DNA of 17,378 bases. Origin: Candidatus Omnitrophota bacterium (GTDB lineage Bacteria; Omnitrophota; Gorgyraeia; Aquiviventales; Aquiviventaceae). This document shows positions 7,948-14,714 of this stretch, in pieces. Position 1 is the stretch's first letter. The number at the start of each line of letters is the position of its first letter. The position numbers were made by a program, and so were the translations under genes. The notes under the pieces were generated by a model. It had not been told where the DNA came from, did not search any database, and saw nothing but the letters and a program-made list of their open reading frames with translations. Location: the NCBI GenBank assembly GCA_023247155.1, contig JAHFGZ010000009.1:12310-29687 (forward strand). The letters run 5' to 3'.

Positions 7948-8312
7948 TCGGCCTCCGGACCCAGCTGGAGGTCGCCGACAACACCGGGGCGAAGAAGGTG
8001 TGGGCCATCGGCGTCATCGGCCGGGCCAACAAGCGCATGGCCGACATCGGCGATGTCCTCACCGGCCACGTCCGCGAGGCGGATCCCGACGCGCTGGCGA
8101 AGAAGGGGGAGCTCGTCCGCTGCGTGGTGGTGCGCACCAGCGCCCCCATCCGGCGGCCGGACGGCACGACGCTCAAGTTCGACTCCAATGCGGTGGTGCT
8201 CATCGACACCCAGAACAACCCGAAGGGCACCCGGGTCTTCGGCCCCGTGGCCCGCGAGCTGCGCGAGAAACGGTTCATGAAGATCATTTCGCTCGCCCCT
8301 GAAGTCGTGTGA
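7944..8312 (+). CDS. rplN: 50S ribosomal protein L14
   Basis: L14 lies at the subunit interface, binds 23S rRNA and is the docking site of the silencing factor RsfS. The product has 122 residues, the standard length, and runs from MIGLRTQLEVADNTGAKKV to RFMKIISLAPEVV. The conserved centre NAVVLIDTQNNPKGTRVFGP is clear. It starts within the rpsQ stop (ATGA), so the S10 and spc gene sets are fused here without the promoter gap found in E. coli. rplX follows after 7 bases. Confidence 0.99.
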   Translation: MIGLRTQLEVADNTGAKKVWAIGVIGRANKRMADIGDVLTGHVREADPDALAKKGELVRCVVVRTSAPIRRPDGTTLKFDSNAVVLIDTQNNPKGTRVFGPVARELREKRFMKIISLAPEVV

Positions 8313-8319
8313 CGCCGCC

Positions 8320-8631
8320 ATGGCCCGGATCAAGAAAGGCGACACCGTGGTCGTGTTGAGCGGCAAGGACCGCGGCAAATCCGGCAAGGTGCTGGCGGTC
8401 TTTCCGGCGCGCGACCGGGCGCTGGTGGAGCGCATCAACCTGGTGACGCATTTCGAGCGGCGCAGCCAGCAGCACCAGGCGGGCGGCGTGGTCCAGCGGG
8501 AAGGGGCGGTGGCGCTCTCGAAGCTCGCGCTGACCTGCCCGAAGTGCCGGCGGCCGTCCCGGCTGGGCTGGGTGGTCTCGGCCCAGGGAACGAAGCAGCG
8601 GGTGTGCCGCCGCTGCCAGAATCCGCTGTGA
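8320..8631 (+). CDS. rplX: 50S ribosomal protein L24
   Basis: L24 is an assembly-initiator protein of the 50S subunit with a KOW motif. The motif is visible at residues 5-28, KKGDTVVVLSGKDRGKSGKV. The 103-residue product keeps two CxxC pairs, C73/C76 (CPKC) and C96/C99 (CRRC), a zinc-ribbon-like arrangement found in many bacterial L24 proteins. The stop lies 5 bases before rplE. No obvious ribosome binding site precedes the ATG. Confidence 0.98.
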   Translation: MARIKKGDTVVVLSGKDRGKSGKVLAVFPARDRALVERINLVTHFERRSQQHQAGGVVQREGAVALSKLALTCPKCRRPSRLGWVVSAQGTKQRVCRRCQNPL

Positions 8632-8636
8632 CGCCC

Positions 8637-9215
8637 ATGTCCCAGACGACGGCGACGCGATCCCGGCCCGCCCCGCGCCTGCTGGAACGCTACCGCAAGG
8701 AGCTCGCGCCGGCGCTCGCGAAGCAGTTCCACCACCGGAACGTCATGGCCGCGGCGCGGCTTGAGAAAATCGTGGTCAACATGGGCTGCGGCGAAGCCGC
8801 CCACGATGCGAAGGTGCTCGAGGCGGCGCAGCGGGACCTGGCCCTGGTCACCGGGCAGCGGCCGATGGTGACGCGGGCGAAGCGGGCGATCTCCAATTTC
8901 AAAATCAAGGAGCAGGACCCGGTCGGCTGCAAGGTGACGCTGCGCCGGGCGCGGATGTATGAGTTCCTGGATCGGCTGGTCCATGCCGCGCTGCCGCGCA
9001 TCCGGGATTTCCGGGGGCTGAACCCGAACAGCCTGGATCAGGGGGGCAACTACAGCTTCGGGATCAAGGAGCACACGATCTTCCCCGAGATCCCGCCGGA
9101 CCAGGCGCCCTACACGCTGGGGATGGACGTCGTGATGGTCATCAGCGCCGGGACGCGCGACGAGGCGCTGGCCCTGCTGAAGGGGTTCGGGATGCCGTTT
9201 GCGACAACACCCTAG
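8637..9215 (+). CDS. rplE: 50S ribosomal protein L5
   Basis: L5 binds 5S rRNA and contacts P-site tRNA and S13 across the subunit bridge. The 192-residue product is slightly longer than the usual 179 because of about 10 extra N-terminal residues. The core has RLLERYRKELAPALAKQF, the segment EKIVVNMGCGEA, TRAKRAISNFKIKE, and the end GMDVVMVISAGT with LLKGFGMPF. The ATG at 8637 is the first possible start after the rplX stop. rpsN follows after 13 bases. Confidence 0.98.
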   Translation: MSQTTATRSRPAPRLLERYRKELAPALAKQFHHRNVMAAARLEKIVVNMGCGEAAHDAKVLEAAQRDLALVTGQRPMVTRAKRAISNFKIKEQDPVGCKVTLRRARMYEFLDRLVHAALPRIRDFRGLNPNSLDQGGNYSFGIKEHTIFPEIPPDQAPYTLGMDVVMVISAGTRDEALALLKGFGMPFATTP

Positions 9216-9220
9216 ACGCA

Positions 9221-9224
9221 GGAG
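9221..9224 (+). promoter_or_regulatory. Ribosome binding site of rpsN
   Basis: GGAG, within AGGAGCG, lies 4 bases before the ATG at 9229. It supports this start over the in-frame ATG at 9199, which lies inside rplE. Confidence 0.6.
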
Positions 9225-9228
9225 CGAG

Positions 9229-9414
9229 ATGGCGAGAACATCCTGGATCGAACGGGCCAAGCGGAAGCCGAAGTTCAAGGTGCGGGCGGTGAACCGGTGC
9301 CAGCGCTGCGCGAGGCGGCGCGGCTTCTACCGGCGGTTCGGCCTGTGCCGCATGTGCTTCCGCGAGATGGCCTGGCGCGGGGAGATCCCCGGGTTGACCA
9401 AGGCGAGCTGGTAA
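9229..9414 (+). CDS. rpsN: 30S ribosomal protein S14, zinc-binding type Z
   Basis: S14 is a late-assembling 30S head protein. The 61-residue length and the four cysteines C24, C27, C40 and C43 (CxxC-x12-CxxC) identify the short zinc-binding form rather than the 89-101 residue zinc-free form of E. coli. The start MARTSWIERAKRKPKF and the end REMAWRGEIPGLTKASW are typical. It sits in the standard place between L5 and S8; rpsH begins 5 bases after the stop. Confidence 0.98.
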   Translation: MARTSWIERAKRKPKFKVRAVNRCQRCARRRGFYRRFGLCRMCFREMAWRGEIPGLTKASW

Positions 9415-9419
9415 CGGAC

Positions 9420-9845
9420 ATGGCGATCAGCGACCCCATCGGGGACGGGTTGACGAAAATCCGGAACGCCTCACGGGCCCGCCACCCGTCCGTGGACGTC
9501 CGCTTCTCGCGCGTCGTCGCGCACGTCCTGGATGTCCTCAAGCAGGAGGGGTTCATCCGGACGTACAAGGTCCTGGGCGAGCGGCCGAGCCAGCGGACCC
9601 TGCGGGTCTACCTGAAGTACGCCCCGGCCCCGTCGGACGGCGGGCGGGCGCGGAACACGCCGGCGATCACGCAGCTCATCCGGGCCTCCAAGCCCGGGGT
9701 CCGCATGTACCGAAAGGCCCGCGCGCTGCCCCGGGTGCTGGGCGGGCTGGGCGCGGCCATCGTGACGACCTCGAAGGGCATCATGACGGAGCGCGACGCC
9801 TACCAACAGCGCATCGGCGGAGAGGTCATCTGCTATGTCTGGTAA
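9420..9845 (+). CDS. rpsH: 30S ribosomal protein S8
   Basis: S8 binds the central domain of 16S rRNA and in E. coli represses the spc operon through a site near the rplE start. The 141-residue product has DPIGDGLTKIRNASRA at the start and the end GLGAAIVTTSKGIMTERDA followed by GGEVICYVW, the usual C-terminus. The ATG at 9420 sits 5 bases after the rpsN stop. The frame is open upstream, but that part overlaps rpsN. The gene is followed by 96 bases occupied by a heptad repeat, one of only two real spacers in the window. Confidence 0.98.
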   Translation: MAISDPIGDGLTKIRNASRARHPSVDVRFSRVVAHVLDVLKQEGFIRTYKVLGERPSQRTLRVYLKYAPAPSDGGRARNTPAITQLIRASKPGVRMYRKARALPRVLGGLGAAIVTTSKGIMTERDAYQQRIGGEVICYVW

Positions 9846-9853
9846 CTCCGTTC

Positions 9854-9935
9854 ATGCGGAATGGGGAATGCGGAATGGGGAATGCGGAACGGAAAGAGAC
9901 GCCAATTCCGCACTCCGAATTCCGCACTCCGCATT
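9854..9935. repeat. Heptad inverted-repeat element 2 (rpsH/rplF spacer)
   Basis: The left arm holds five 7-base units alternating ATGCGGA and ATGGGGA (9854-9888). The right arm (9904-9935) is built from CCGCACT, CCGAATT and related units. Aligned across the centre, 25 of 30 positions pair. The unit family is the same as in the element at 6170-6245, so the two are copies of one repeat type, although the units have drifted differently. The centre differs from element 1 and has no GNRA loop. No T tract follows, which argues against a terminator. It fills the rpsH/rplF gap almost completely. Confidence 0.83.
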
Positions 9936-9939
9936 GTGA
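9868..9939 (+). CDS. Possible 23-codon mini-ORF in the rpsH/rplF spacer
   Basis: An ATG at 9868 inside the repeat opens a 23-codon frame that ends in TGA at 9937-9939, 2 bases before the rplF ATG. The peptide is repeat-derived and of no known family. No good ribosome binding site precedes rplF itself, so termination here could deliver ribosomes to its start. No ribosome binding site for the mini-ORF is evident either, apart from purine-rich repeat units such as GGGGAA. Evidence for translation is positional only. Confidence 0.2.
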   Translation: MRNGECGTERDANSALRIPHSAL

Positions 9940-9941
9940 AG

Positions 9942-10505
9942 ATGTCGCGCATCGGACGCGCCCCGATCCCGATTCCGTCCGGCGTCAAGGTCGCGCAGGA
10001 CGGGCCGCGGCTGTTCATCGAGGGGCCGAAGGGGAAGCTCTCCCTCGCCGTCCCCGCGACGATCTCGGTCAGCGTGGACGGCCAGACGCTCCGGGTGCAG
10101 CGCGCCGGGGACGAGCCGCCGCAGCGGGCGCTGCACGGGTTGACCCGCGCGCTGGTCGCCAACATGGTCCACGGCGTCTCGACCGGGTTTTCGAAAGAGC
10201 TGGAGATCGTGGGTGTCGGCTACCGGGCGCAGCTGCAGGGCAAGCAGCTGTCGCTTCAGGTCGGGTTCTCGCATCCAGTGGCGGTGCCCATTCCCGAGGG
10301 GCTCACCGTCGAGCTCCCCAAGCCCACGTCGGTGCTGGTCAAAGGCTCCGACAAGCACCTCGTCGGGCAGTTTGCGGCCACCATCCGCCGCATCGCCCCG
10401 CCGGAGCCGTATAAGGGCAAGGGGATCAAGTATGCGGGAGAGGTGGTCCGCCGGAAAGCGGGGAAGGCCGCGACCGGCGCGGGCGCCAAGGCGGCAGCGG
10501 GATGA
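9942..10505 (+). CDS. rplF: 50S ribosomal protein L6
   Basis: L6 lies near the factor-binding site of the 50S subunit and the sarcin-ricin loop. The 187-residue product has the usual start MSRIGRAPIPIPSGVKV and the family signature PEPYKGKGIKY at residues 154-164. A short Ala/Gly/Lys tail extends the C-terminus after RRKAGK. The frame is open upstream to 9861 through the repeat, which would add 27 repeat-derived residues; an in-frame GTG at 9936 would add two. The ATG at 9942 is chosen because it gives the canonical N-terminus, although no Shine-Dalgarno sequence is seen before it. It overlaps rplR by 4 bases. Confidence 0.97.
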   Translation: MSRIGRAPIPIPSGVKVAQDGPRLFIEGPKGKLSLAVPATISVSVDGQTLRVQRAGDEPPQRALHGLTRALVANMVHGVSTGFSKELEIVGVGYRAQLQGKQLSLQVGFSHPVAVPIPEGLTVELPKPTSVLVKGSDKHLVGQFAATIRRIAPPEPYKGKGIKYAGEVVRRKAGKAATGAGAKAAAG

Positions 10506-10867
10506 GCCGAGCGATGTCCCGAGACGCGGGGCGGCGGATCCGGCACCGCCGCCTTCGCAAGAAGGTGGCGGGGCTGCCGGATCGTCCGCGGTTGAGCGTC
10601 TTCCGCAGCCACAAGCACCTGTACGCCCAGCTCGTCGATGACGTGGCCGGCAAGACGCTCCTGGGGTGGTCGACGAAGGATGAGCGGCTCAAGCGGCTGC
10701 GGACCGGCGGCACGGTGGCGGCCGCCAAGGAGCTGGGCGCCCTCGTCGCCACCGACATCACGCAGAAGGGCCTGAAGCGGATCGTGTTCGATCGCGGCGG
10801 CTATCGCTATCACGGGCGGGTCCAGGCGCTCGCCGAATCGCTCCGGGCGGGAGGCGTGGAGGTCTGA
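10502..10867 (+). CDS. rplR: 50S ribosomal protein L18
   Basis: L18 binds 5S rRNA and, with L5 and L25 or their equivalents, carries it into the 50S subunit. The 121-residue product has a basic start RRIRHRRLRKKV, the strand RPRLSVFRSHKHLYAQLVDD, and the C-terminal FDRGGYRYHGRVQALAESL, which is characteristic of the family. The ATG at 10502 overlaps the rplF stop (ATGA); a second in-frame ATG at 10514 is a possible alternative. The stop shares one base with the rpsE start. Confidence 0.98.
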   Translation: MSRAMSRDAGRRIRHRRLRKKVAGLPDRPRLSVFRSHKHLYAQLVDDVAGKTLLGWSTKDERLKRLRTGGTVAAAKELGALVATDITQKGLKRIVFDRGGYRYHGRVQALAESLRAGGVEV

Positions 10868-11406
10868 TGGCACGAGAGGGACAGCGGTTCCGGCCGCGGG
10901 ACCAGTCGGCCAGGGGTGAAGGCCCGCAGCTGCTCGAGAAGCTCATCGGCATCAACCGGGTCGCCAAGGTGCACAAGGGCGGCAAGCGCCTGGCGTTCAA
11001 CGCGCTGGCGGTCGTCGGGGACGGCAAAGGGCGGGTCGGCATGGCCCTCGGCAAATCGAACGAGGCCGCGGACGCGATCCGCAAGGGGTTCCAGCAGGCG
11101 CAGCGGAACATGGTCAGCATCGTCTTGAAGGGCACGACGATCCCCCACGAAGTGATCGGCCACTTCGATGCCTGCCGGGTGCTCCTCAAGCCCGCCAGCC
11201 CGGGGACGGGGATCATCGCCGGAGGCCCGGTCCGCGCCGTGTGCGAGGCGGCCGGGATCCGGGACATCCTGACCAAGCGGCTGGGCTCGAGCAACCCGAT
11301 CAACCTCGTCAAGGCCACCCTCATCGGGCTGCGGACGCTCGAGAGCCCGGACGCCATCCGCGAGCGGCGGCGGCTGGTCGTGGACGTGCCGGCGGACGGG
11401 GCCTGA
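10867..11406 (+). CDS. rpsE: 30S ribosomal protein S5
   Basis: S5 lies at the mRNA entry tunnel and affects decoding accuracy. The 179-residue product contains the double-stranded-RNA-like N-terminal domain with the family signature from about residue 40 to 72, including NALAVVGDGKGRVGMALGK. The C-terminal domain contains GTGIIAGGPVRAVCEAAGI and GSSNPINLVKAT. It starts at a TGATG junction with rplR and ends at the same kind of junction with rplO. The L30 gene (rpmD), which normally follows, is absent. Confidence 0.98.
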   Translation: MAREGQRFRPRDQSARGEGPQLLEKLIGINRVAKVHKGGKRLAFNALAVVGDGKGRVGMALGKSNEAADAIRKGFQQAQRNMVSIVLKGTTIPHEVIGHFDACRVLLKPASPGTGIIAGGPVRAVCEAAGIRDILTKRLGSSNPINLVKATLIGLRTLESPDAIRERRRLVVDVPADGA

Positions 11407-11915
11407 TGGACGTGTCCACGCTCCCCTCCGTGCCGGGCGCCAGGCACCGCCGGAAGCGCGTCGGCCGCGGCATCGGGTCGGGCCACGGGAAGACCTCGAC
11501 GCGGGGCCAGAAAGGCCAGCGGGCCCGCACCGGAGAGGGCAAACGGCCCGGCTTCGAGGGGGGGCGCACCCCCCTGATCCGCCGCCTGCCCAAGCGCGGG
11601 TTCCGCTACAAGGCGACCGGGCGGCCGCGCGCCGCTGAGATCGTCAACCTGCGCCAGCTCAACCGCTGCGAGGAAGGGGAGCGGGTCACCCCCGAGCGCC
11701 TGAAGACGCTCCACCTCATCAGCGATCCGGCCCGGCGGGTCAAGCTGCTGGGCGACGGCCCGTTGACCAAACGGCTGACGATCGTCGTGCACGAGACCAG
11801 CGCGTCCGCGAAGGACAAGGTCCTCAAGGCGGGCGGTGCGGTCGAGCTCATTGACAACAAGAAGCATGCCGAAGGCCCTAGGCCGAAGGCCGAAGGCAAG
11901 CAGCCGCCAGCGTAA
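11406..11915 (+). CDS. rplO: 50S ribosomal protein L15 with repeat-derived tail
   Basis: L15 is a late 50S assembly protein that reaches towards the 23S core. The product has the glycine-rich basic start RKRVGRGIGSGHGKTSTRGQ (residues 17-36), PGFEGGRTPLIRRLPKRGF, and a C-terminal strand ending VELI near residue 149, where the family normally finishes. About 20 further residues follow, encoded in part by the 7-base repeat at 11868-11897, for a total of 169. The start shares a base with the rpsE stop, and the stop overlaps the secY ATG as TAATG. Confidence 0.97.
   Translation: MDVSTLPSVPGARHRRKRVGRGIGSGHGKTSTRGQKGQRARTGEGKRPGFEGGRTPLIRRLPKRGFRYKATGRPRAAEIVNLRQLNRCEEGERVTPERLKTLHLISDPARRVKLLGDGPLTKRLTIVVHETSASAKDKVLKAGGAVELIDNKKHAEGPRPKAEGKQPPA
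11868..11897. repeat. Short GCCGAAG heptad repeat in the rplO 3' end
   Basis: GCCGAAGGC occurs three times, at 11868-11876, 11882-11890 and 11889-11897; the last two form a tandem 7-base repeat. The segment is read in the rplO frame as HAEGPRPKAEGK, after the point where L15 proteins normally end. The period is 7 bases, as in the two longer elements, but the unit sequence is different. Confidence 0.6.
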
Positions 11916-13273
11916 TGTTCCGGCTCCTGAGCGCGCTCGTCAACGCCTGGAGCATTCCCGAGCTGCGGCGGAAGCTCTCCTTCACCTTGGGGATGCTGGC
12001 CATCTACGAGGTGGGCATCTTCATCCCGGTCCCCGGGATCAACGGGAAGGAGCTCGGGCGCATCTTCGACCAGCTGGCGGCGGCCAGCGGCGGCGGGCTG
12101 CTCAACCTGCTGGACATGTTCACCGGGGGGGCGCTGTCCCGGGCGACCGTCTTCGCGCTGGGGATCATGCCGTACATCAGCGCGACGATCATCGTCGAGA
12201 CGCTGCTGGCCACGGCGATCCCGGCGCTGGAGAAGCTGCGCAAGGAGGGCATGACGGGGTACCGCAAGCTCCACCAGTACTCGCGCTACGCGACGGTGTG
12301 CCTTGCGGTGATCAACTCGTTCATGTACGCGATCCTGCTGGAGAAGGCCATCCCGGCGCAGTTCCACACCCAGATCGTGCTCTCGCCCGGCCTGGGGTTC
12401 CGCCTCCTGACCGTGCTGACGATGACGGGGGGCATGGCGCTCATCATGTGGCTCGCCGAGCAGATCACCGAGCGCGGGATCGGCAACGGGATGAGCCTCC
12501 TGATGAGCGCGTCGATCGTCGGCCGGATCCCGCTGGCGGTCCGGGACATCGCGGTCCAGCTGGGGCCGGGCGGCATGAACCAGTCGCCGGTCGCCCCGCT
12601 GGCGTTCGCCTTCATGGGGTGCTTCCTCGTGGTGATCGTCATGGCGGTGATCTTCGTCGAGCAGGGCCAGCGGCGCATCAGCGTCCAGTACGCCCGGCGC
12701 GTGGTCGGCCGGAAGATCTACGGGGGGCAGAGCACGTACCTGCCGCTCAAGGTGAACAGCGGCGGCGTGCTGCCGATCATCTTCGCGGTGTCGCTGCTGT
12801 ACTTCCCGATCCAGGTGGCCGGGTTCGTGCCGCAGCTCTCGGGGCTGATGGGATGGTTCTCGCGGACCTCGCTGGTGTTCAACCTGCTCTACGCGGTGCT
12901 CATCGTCTTCTTCACGTACTTCAGCACCGCGCTGACCGCCCACCAGTTCCTGGATGCGGCCGACCAGATGAAGAAGGTGGGGGCGTTCATCCCCGGCATC
13001 CGGCCCGGGCAGCCGACGGTCGAGCACCTCGACCAGACCCTGACGCGGGTGACGTTCGTCGCGGCGATCTACCTCGTGGTGATCGCGATCCTGCCGGACA
13101 TCATCATGGCCTGGATGAAGATCCCGGCGCGCGTGGCGGGGTTCTTCGGCGGCACGAGCCTCCTGATCGTCGTCGGCGTGACCCTGGACACCATGAAGCA
13201 GATCGAGTCGCACCTGCTCATGCGTCACTATGAGGGGTTTTTCAAAACCGGCCGGTTGAAGGGCCGGCGCTAG
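11915..13273 (+). CDS. secY: Preprotein translocase channel subunit SecY
   Basis: SecY is the inner-membrane pore of the Sec system; with SecE, SecG and SecA it exports unfolded proteins and inserts membrane proteins. The 452-residue product has the layout of about ten membrane segments. After a short cytoplasmic start come the first segment (about 23-40) with PVPGIN and the plug region (about 48-72). The cytoplasmic loop between segments 6 and 7 carries YGGQSTYLPLKVN (269-281). The motif PGIRPG (360-365) lies before segment 9. The last segment is followed by a basic tail. The start overlaps the rplO stop (TAATG), with no visible ribosome binding site. secE and secG are not in the window. adk follows after 2 bases. 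Confidence 0.98.
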   Translation: MFRLLSALVNAWSIPELRRKLSFTLGMLAIYEVGIFIPVPGINGKELGRIFDQLAAASGGGLLNLLDMFTGGALSRATVFALGIMPYISATIIVETLLATAIPALEKLRKEGMTGYRKLHQYSRYATVCLAVINSFMYAILLEKAIPAQFHTQIVLSPGLGFRLLTVLTMTGGMALIMWLAEQITERGIGNGMSLLMSASIVGRIPLAVRDIAVQLGPGGMNQSPVAPLAFAFMGCFLVVIVMAVIFVEQGQRRISVQYARRVVGRKIYGGQSTYLPLKVNSGGVLPIIFAVSLLYFPIQVAGFVPQLSGLMGWFSRTSLVFNLLYAVLIVFFTYFSTALTAHQFLDAADQMKKVGAFIPGIRPGQPTVEHLDQTLTRVTFVAAIYLVVIAILPDIIMAWMKIPARVAGFFGGTSLLIVVGVTLDTMKQIESHLLMRHYEGFFKTGRLKGRR

Positions 13274-13275
13274 TC

Positions 13276-13935
13276 GTGCGCATCGTCTTGCTGGGCCCCC
13301 CGGGGGCCGGGAAAGGTTCGTTGGCATCGCTCTACGACATGCGCCTGGGGACCGCGCACCTCTCAACCGGGGAGATCTTCCGGCAGGAGATCGCGCGCCA
13401 CAGCGCCCTTGGCCGCCGGGTGCGGCGCTACGTCATGAGCGGCCGCCTGGTGCCCGACGCTTTGGTGGTGGAGGTGATGGCGGCGAGGCTGCGGCGCGCG
13501 CGGGGAAGGGGATTCGTCCTGGACGGATTCCCCCGGACGGCGGGACAGGCGGCGGGGCTTGACCGGGTCCTGGCGCGGCAAGGCCGGCGGCTCGATGCGG
13601 CCGTCTACCTGACCTCGCCGCAGCCGCTGCTCGTCAAGCGGCTCTCCGGACGCCGCGTCTGCAGCCGGTGCGGGGCGAACCACCACCTTCGCACCATGCG
13701 GCCCAAGCGGCCGGGCCGGTGCGACCGCTGCGGCGGGCGGCTGGCGGTCCGAAAGGACGACCAGCCCCGCATGATCCGCAGGCGCCTTTCGGTCGACCGG
13801 AAGGCGGCGCGTCCGCTGGTGGCCTACTACCGGGGCCGCGGGCTGCTCTACCAGGTCAACGGGGTCGGCAACGTGGAGACGGTGTATCGCCGGACGCTGG
13901 CGCTGTTCCGTCGCCATCGTTGGCTGTCGTCATGA
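13276..13935 (+). CDS. adk: Adenylate kinase, zinc-lid type, divergent
   Basis: Adenylate kinase interconverts ATP + AMP and two ADP in the cytoplasm. The 219-residue product has the P-loop GPPGAGKGS (residues 7-15), the AMP-binding STGE (30-33), DGFPRT (83-88), and a lid with four cysteines, C129, C132, C149 and C152, suited to bind zinc. RKDD (159-162) follows, then the arginine-rich helix after it. Several positions differ from the usual form: GKGSLA instead of GKGTQA, and STGE instead of STGD. The assignment rests on the whole motif order and on its place between secY and map. The start is taken as GTG at 13276, 2 bases after secY, because the P-loop lies at the normal distance from it. 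Confidence 0.93.
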   Translation: MRIVLLGPPGAGKGSLASLYDMRLGTAHLSTGEIFRQEIARHSALGRRVRRYVMSGRLVPDALVVEVMAARLRRARGRGFVLDGFPRTAGQAAGLDRVLARQGRRLDAAVYLTSPQPLLVKRLSGRRVCSRCGANHHLRTMRPKRPGRCDRCGGRLAVRKDDQPRMIRRRLSVDRKAARPLVAYYRGRGLLYQVNGVGNVETVYRRTLALFRRHRWLSS

Positions 13936-13938
13936 GGC

Positions 13939-14712
13939 ATGATCGAGCTCAAAACGCCGAACGAAGTTGACGCCATGCGGCGGATCGGGCGGATTGTGGC
14001 GGAGTTGCTTTCGCACCTGGCCGGCCTGGTGCGCCCGGGCCTGAAGACGAAGGCGCTCGACGAGGCGGCGGCGGCGTACCTCGCGCGCGCCGGCGCCGGC
14101 CCGGCGTTCCTGGGCTACCGGGGCTTCCCGGCGACCATCTGCGTCTCCGTGAATGAAGAGGTGGTCCATGGGATCCCGGGGCCGCGGACGATCCGCGCCG
14201 GCGACCTGGTGAGCCTCGATGTCGGGGGGGTCCTCGACGGCTGGTACGCGGACGCCGCCACCACGGTGCCGGTGGGCTCGGTATCGCCGCAGGCGCTGCG
14301 CCTGACCCACATCGCCCGGCGGGCGCTCGAGGCGGGCATCGCCCGCGCTGTCATCGGCAACCGGGTCTCGGACATCTCGCACGCCGTGCAGGACGTCGTG
14401 GAGCGGGAGGGATTCCACGTCGTCCGGGAGTTCGTGGGGCACGGGATCGGGCACGCCCTGCACGAGGATCCGCCGATCCCGAACTTCGTGCCGCCGCACG
14501 GGGGGCCGCGGCTTGCGGCGGGGATGGTCCTCGCGATCGAACCGATGGTCACGCTCGGCCGCTCCGAGGTCGAGGTCCTGCGCGACGGCTGGACCGCCGT
14601 GACCCGGGACCGCTCGCTCGCCGCCCATTTTGAGCACACGGTCGCGGTGACCGAGCGCGGCCCGGACATTCTCACCGCGACAGCGCACGATGCCGAAGGA
14701 AGACCTGATTGA
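13939..14712 (+). CDS. map: Methionine aminopeptidase, type I
   Basis: This enzyme removes the initiator methionine from new proteins whose second residue is small. All five metal ligands of the family are present: D94 (in SLDVGG), D105 (in YADAATT), H168 (in GHGIGH), E201 (in AIEPMV) and E232 (in FEHTVAV). The substrate-binding histidines H77 and H175 are also there. The 257-residue length fits the short bacterial type I without an N-terminal extension. The last residues DAEGRPD lie beyond the usual end near TERGPDIL and are encoded by bases that in another frame read as the start of infA. The ATG follows the adk stop by 3 bases. Confidence 0.98.
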   Translation: MIELKTPNEVDAMRRIGRIVAELLSHLAGLVRPGLKTKALDEAAAAYLARAGAGPAFLGYRGFPATICVSVNEEVVHGIPGPRTIRAGDLVSLDVGGVLDGWYADAATTVPVGSVSPQALRLTHIARRALEAGIARAVIGNRVSDISHAVQDVVEREGFHVVREFVGHGIGHALHEDPPIPNFVPPHGGPRLAAGMVLAIEPMVTLGRSEVEVLRDGWTAVTRDRSLAAHFEHTVAVTERGPDILTATAHDAEGRPD

Positions 14713-14713
14713 A
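14690..14713 (+). pseudogene. infA: Probable remnant of infA (first eight codons of IF-1)
   Basis: An ATG at 14690, inside the end of map, begins the codons for MPKEDLIE, which closely resembles the N-terminus of translation initiation factor IF-1 in many bacteria (M-A/P-K-E-D-x-I-E). The rest of IF-1, about 64 residues with an S1/OB fold, is missing: the frame next reads DESPSV, which is the rpmJ start read in another frame. The site is exactly where infA normally lies, between map and rpmJ. The simplest reading is a deletion that removed infA after its eighth codon, leaving the map stop and the rpmJ start intact. A chance match or an assembly gap cannot be excluded. Confidence 0.6.
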
Positions 14714-14714
14714 G

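Noticed and set aside
8320..8631. The CPKC and CRRC pairs of L24 as an unusual fused zinc finger
   Set aside because: This cysteine arrangement is common in bacterial L24 and lies within the normal length of the protein.
9854..9935. The hairpins as intrinsic transcription terminators
   Set aside because: Neither hairpin is followed by a T tract, and both lie between co-directional essential genes of one operon. An attenuator role remains possible but has no direct sign.
11606..13366. A 586-codon minus-strand frame opposite rplO, secY and adk
   Set aside because: The translation is an Asp/His/Arg-rich complement of hydrophobic secY codons, with no recognisable domain; a shadow of the real genes.
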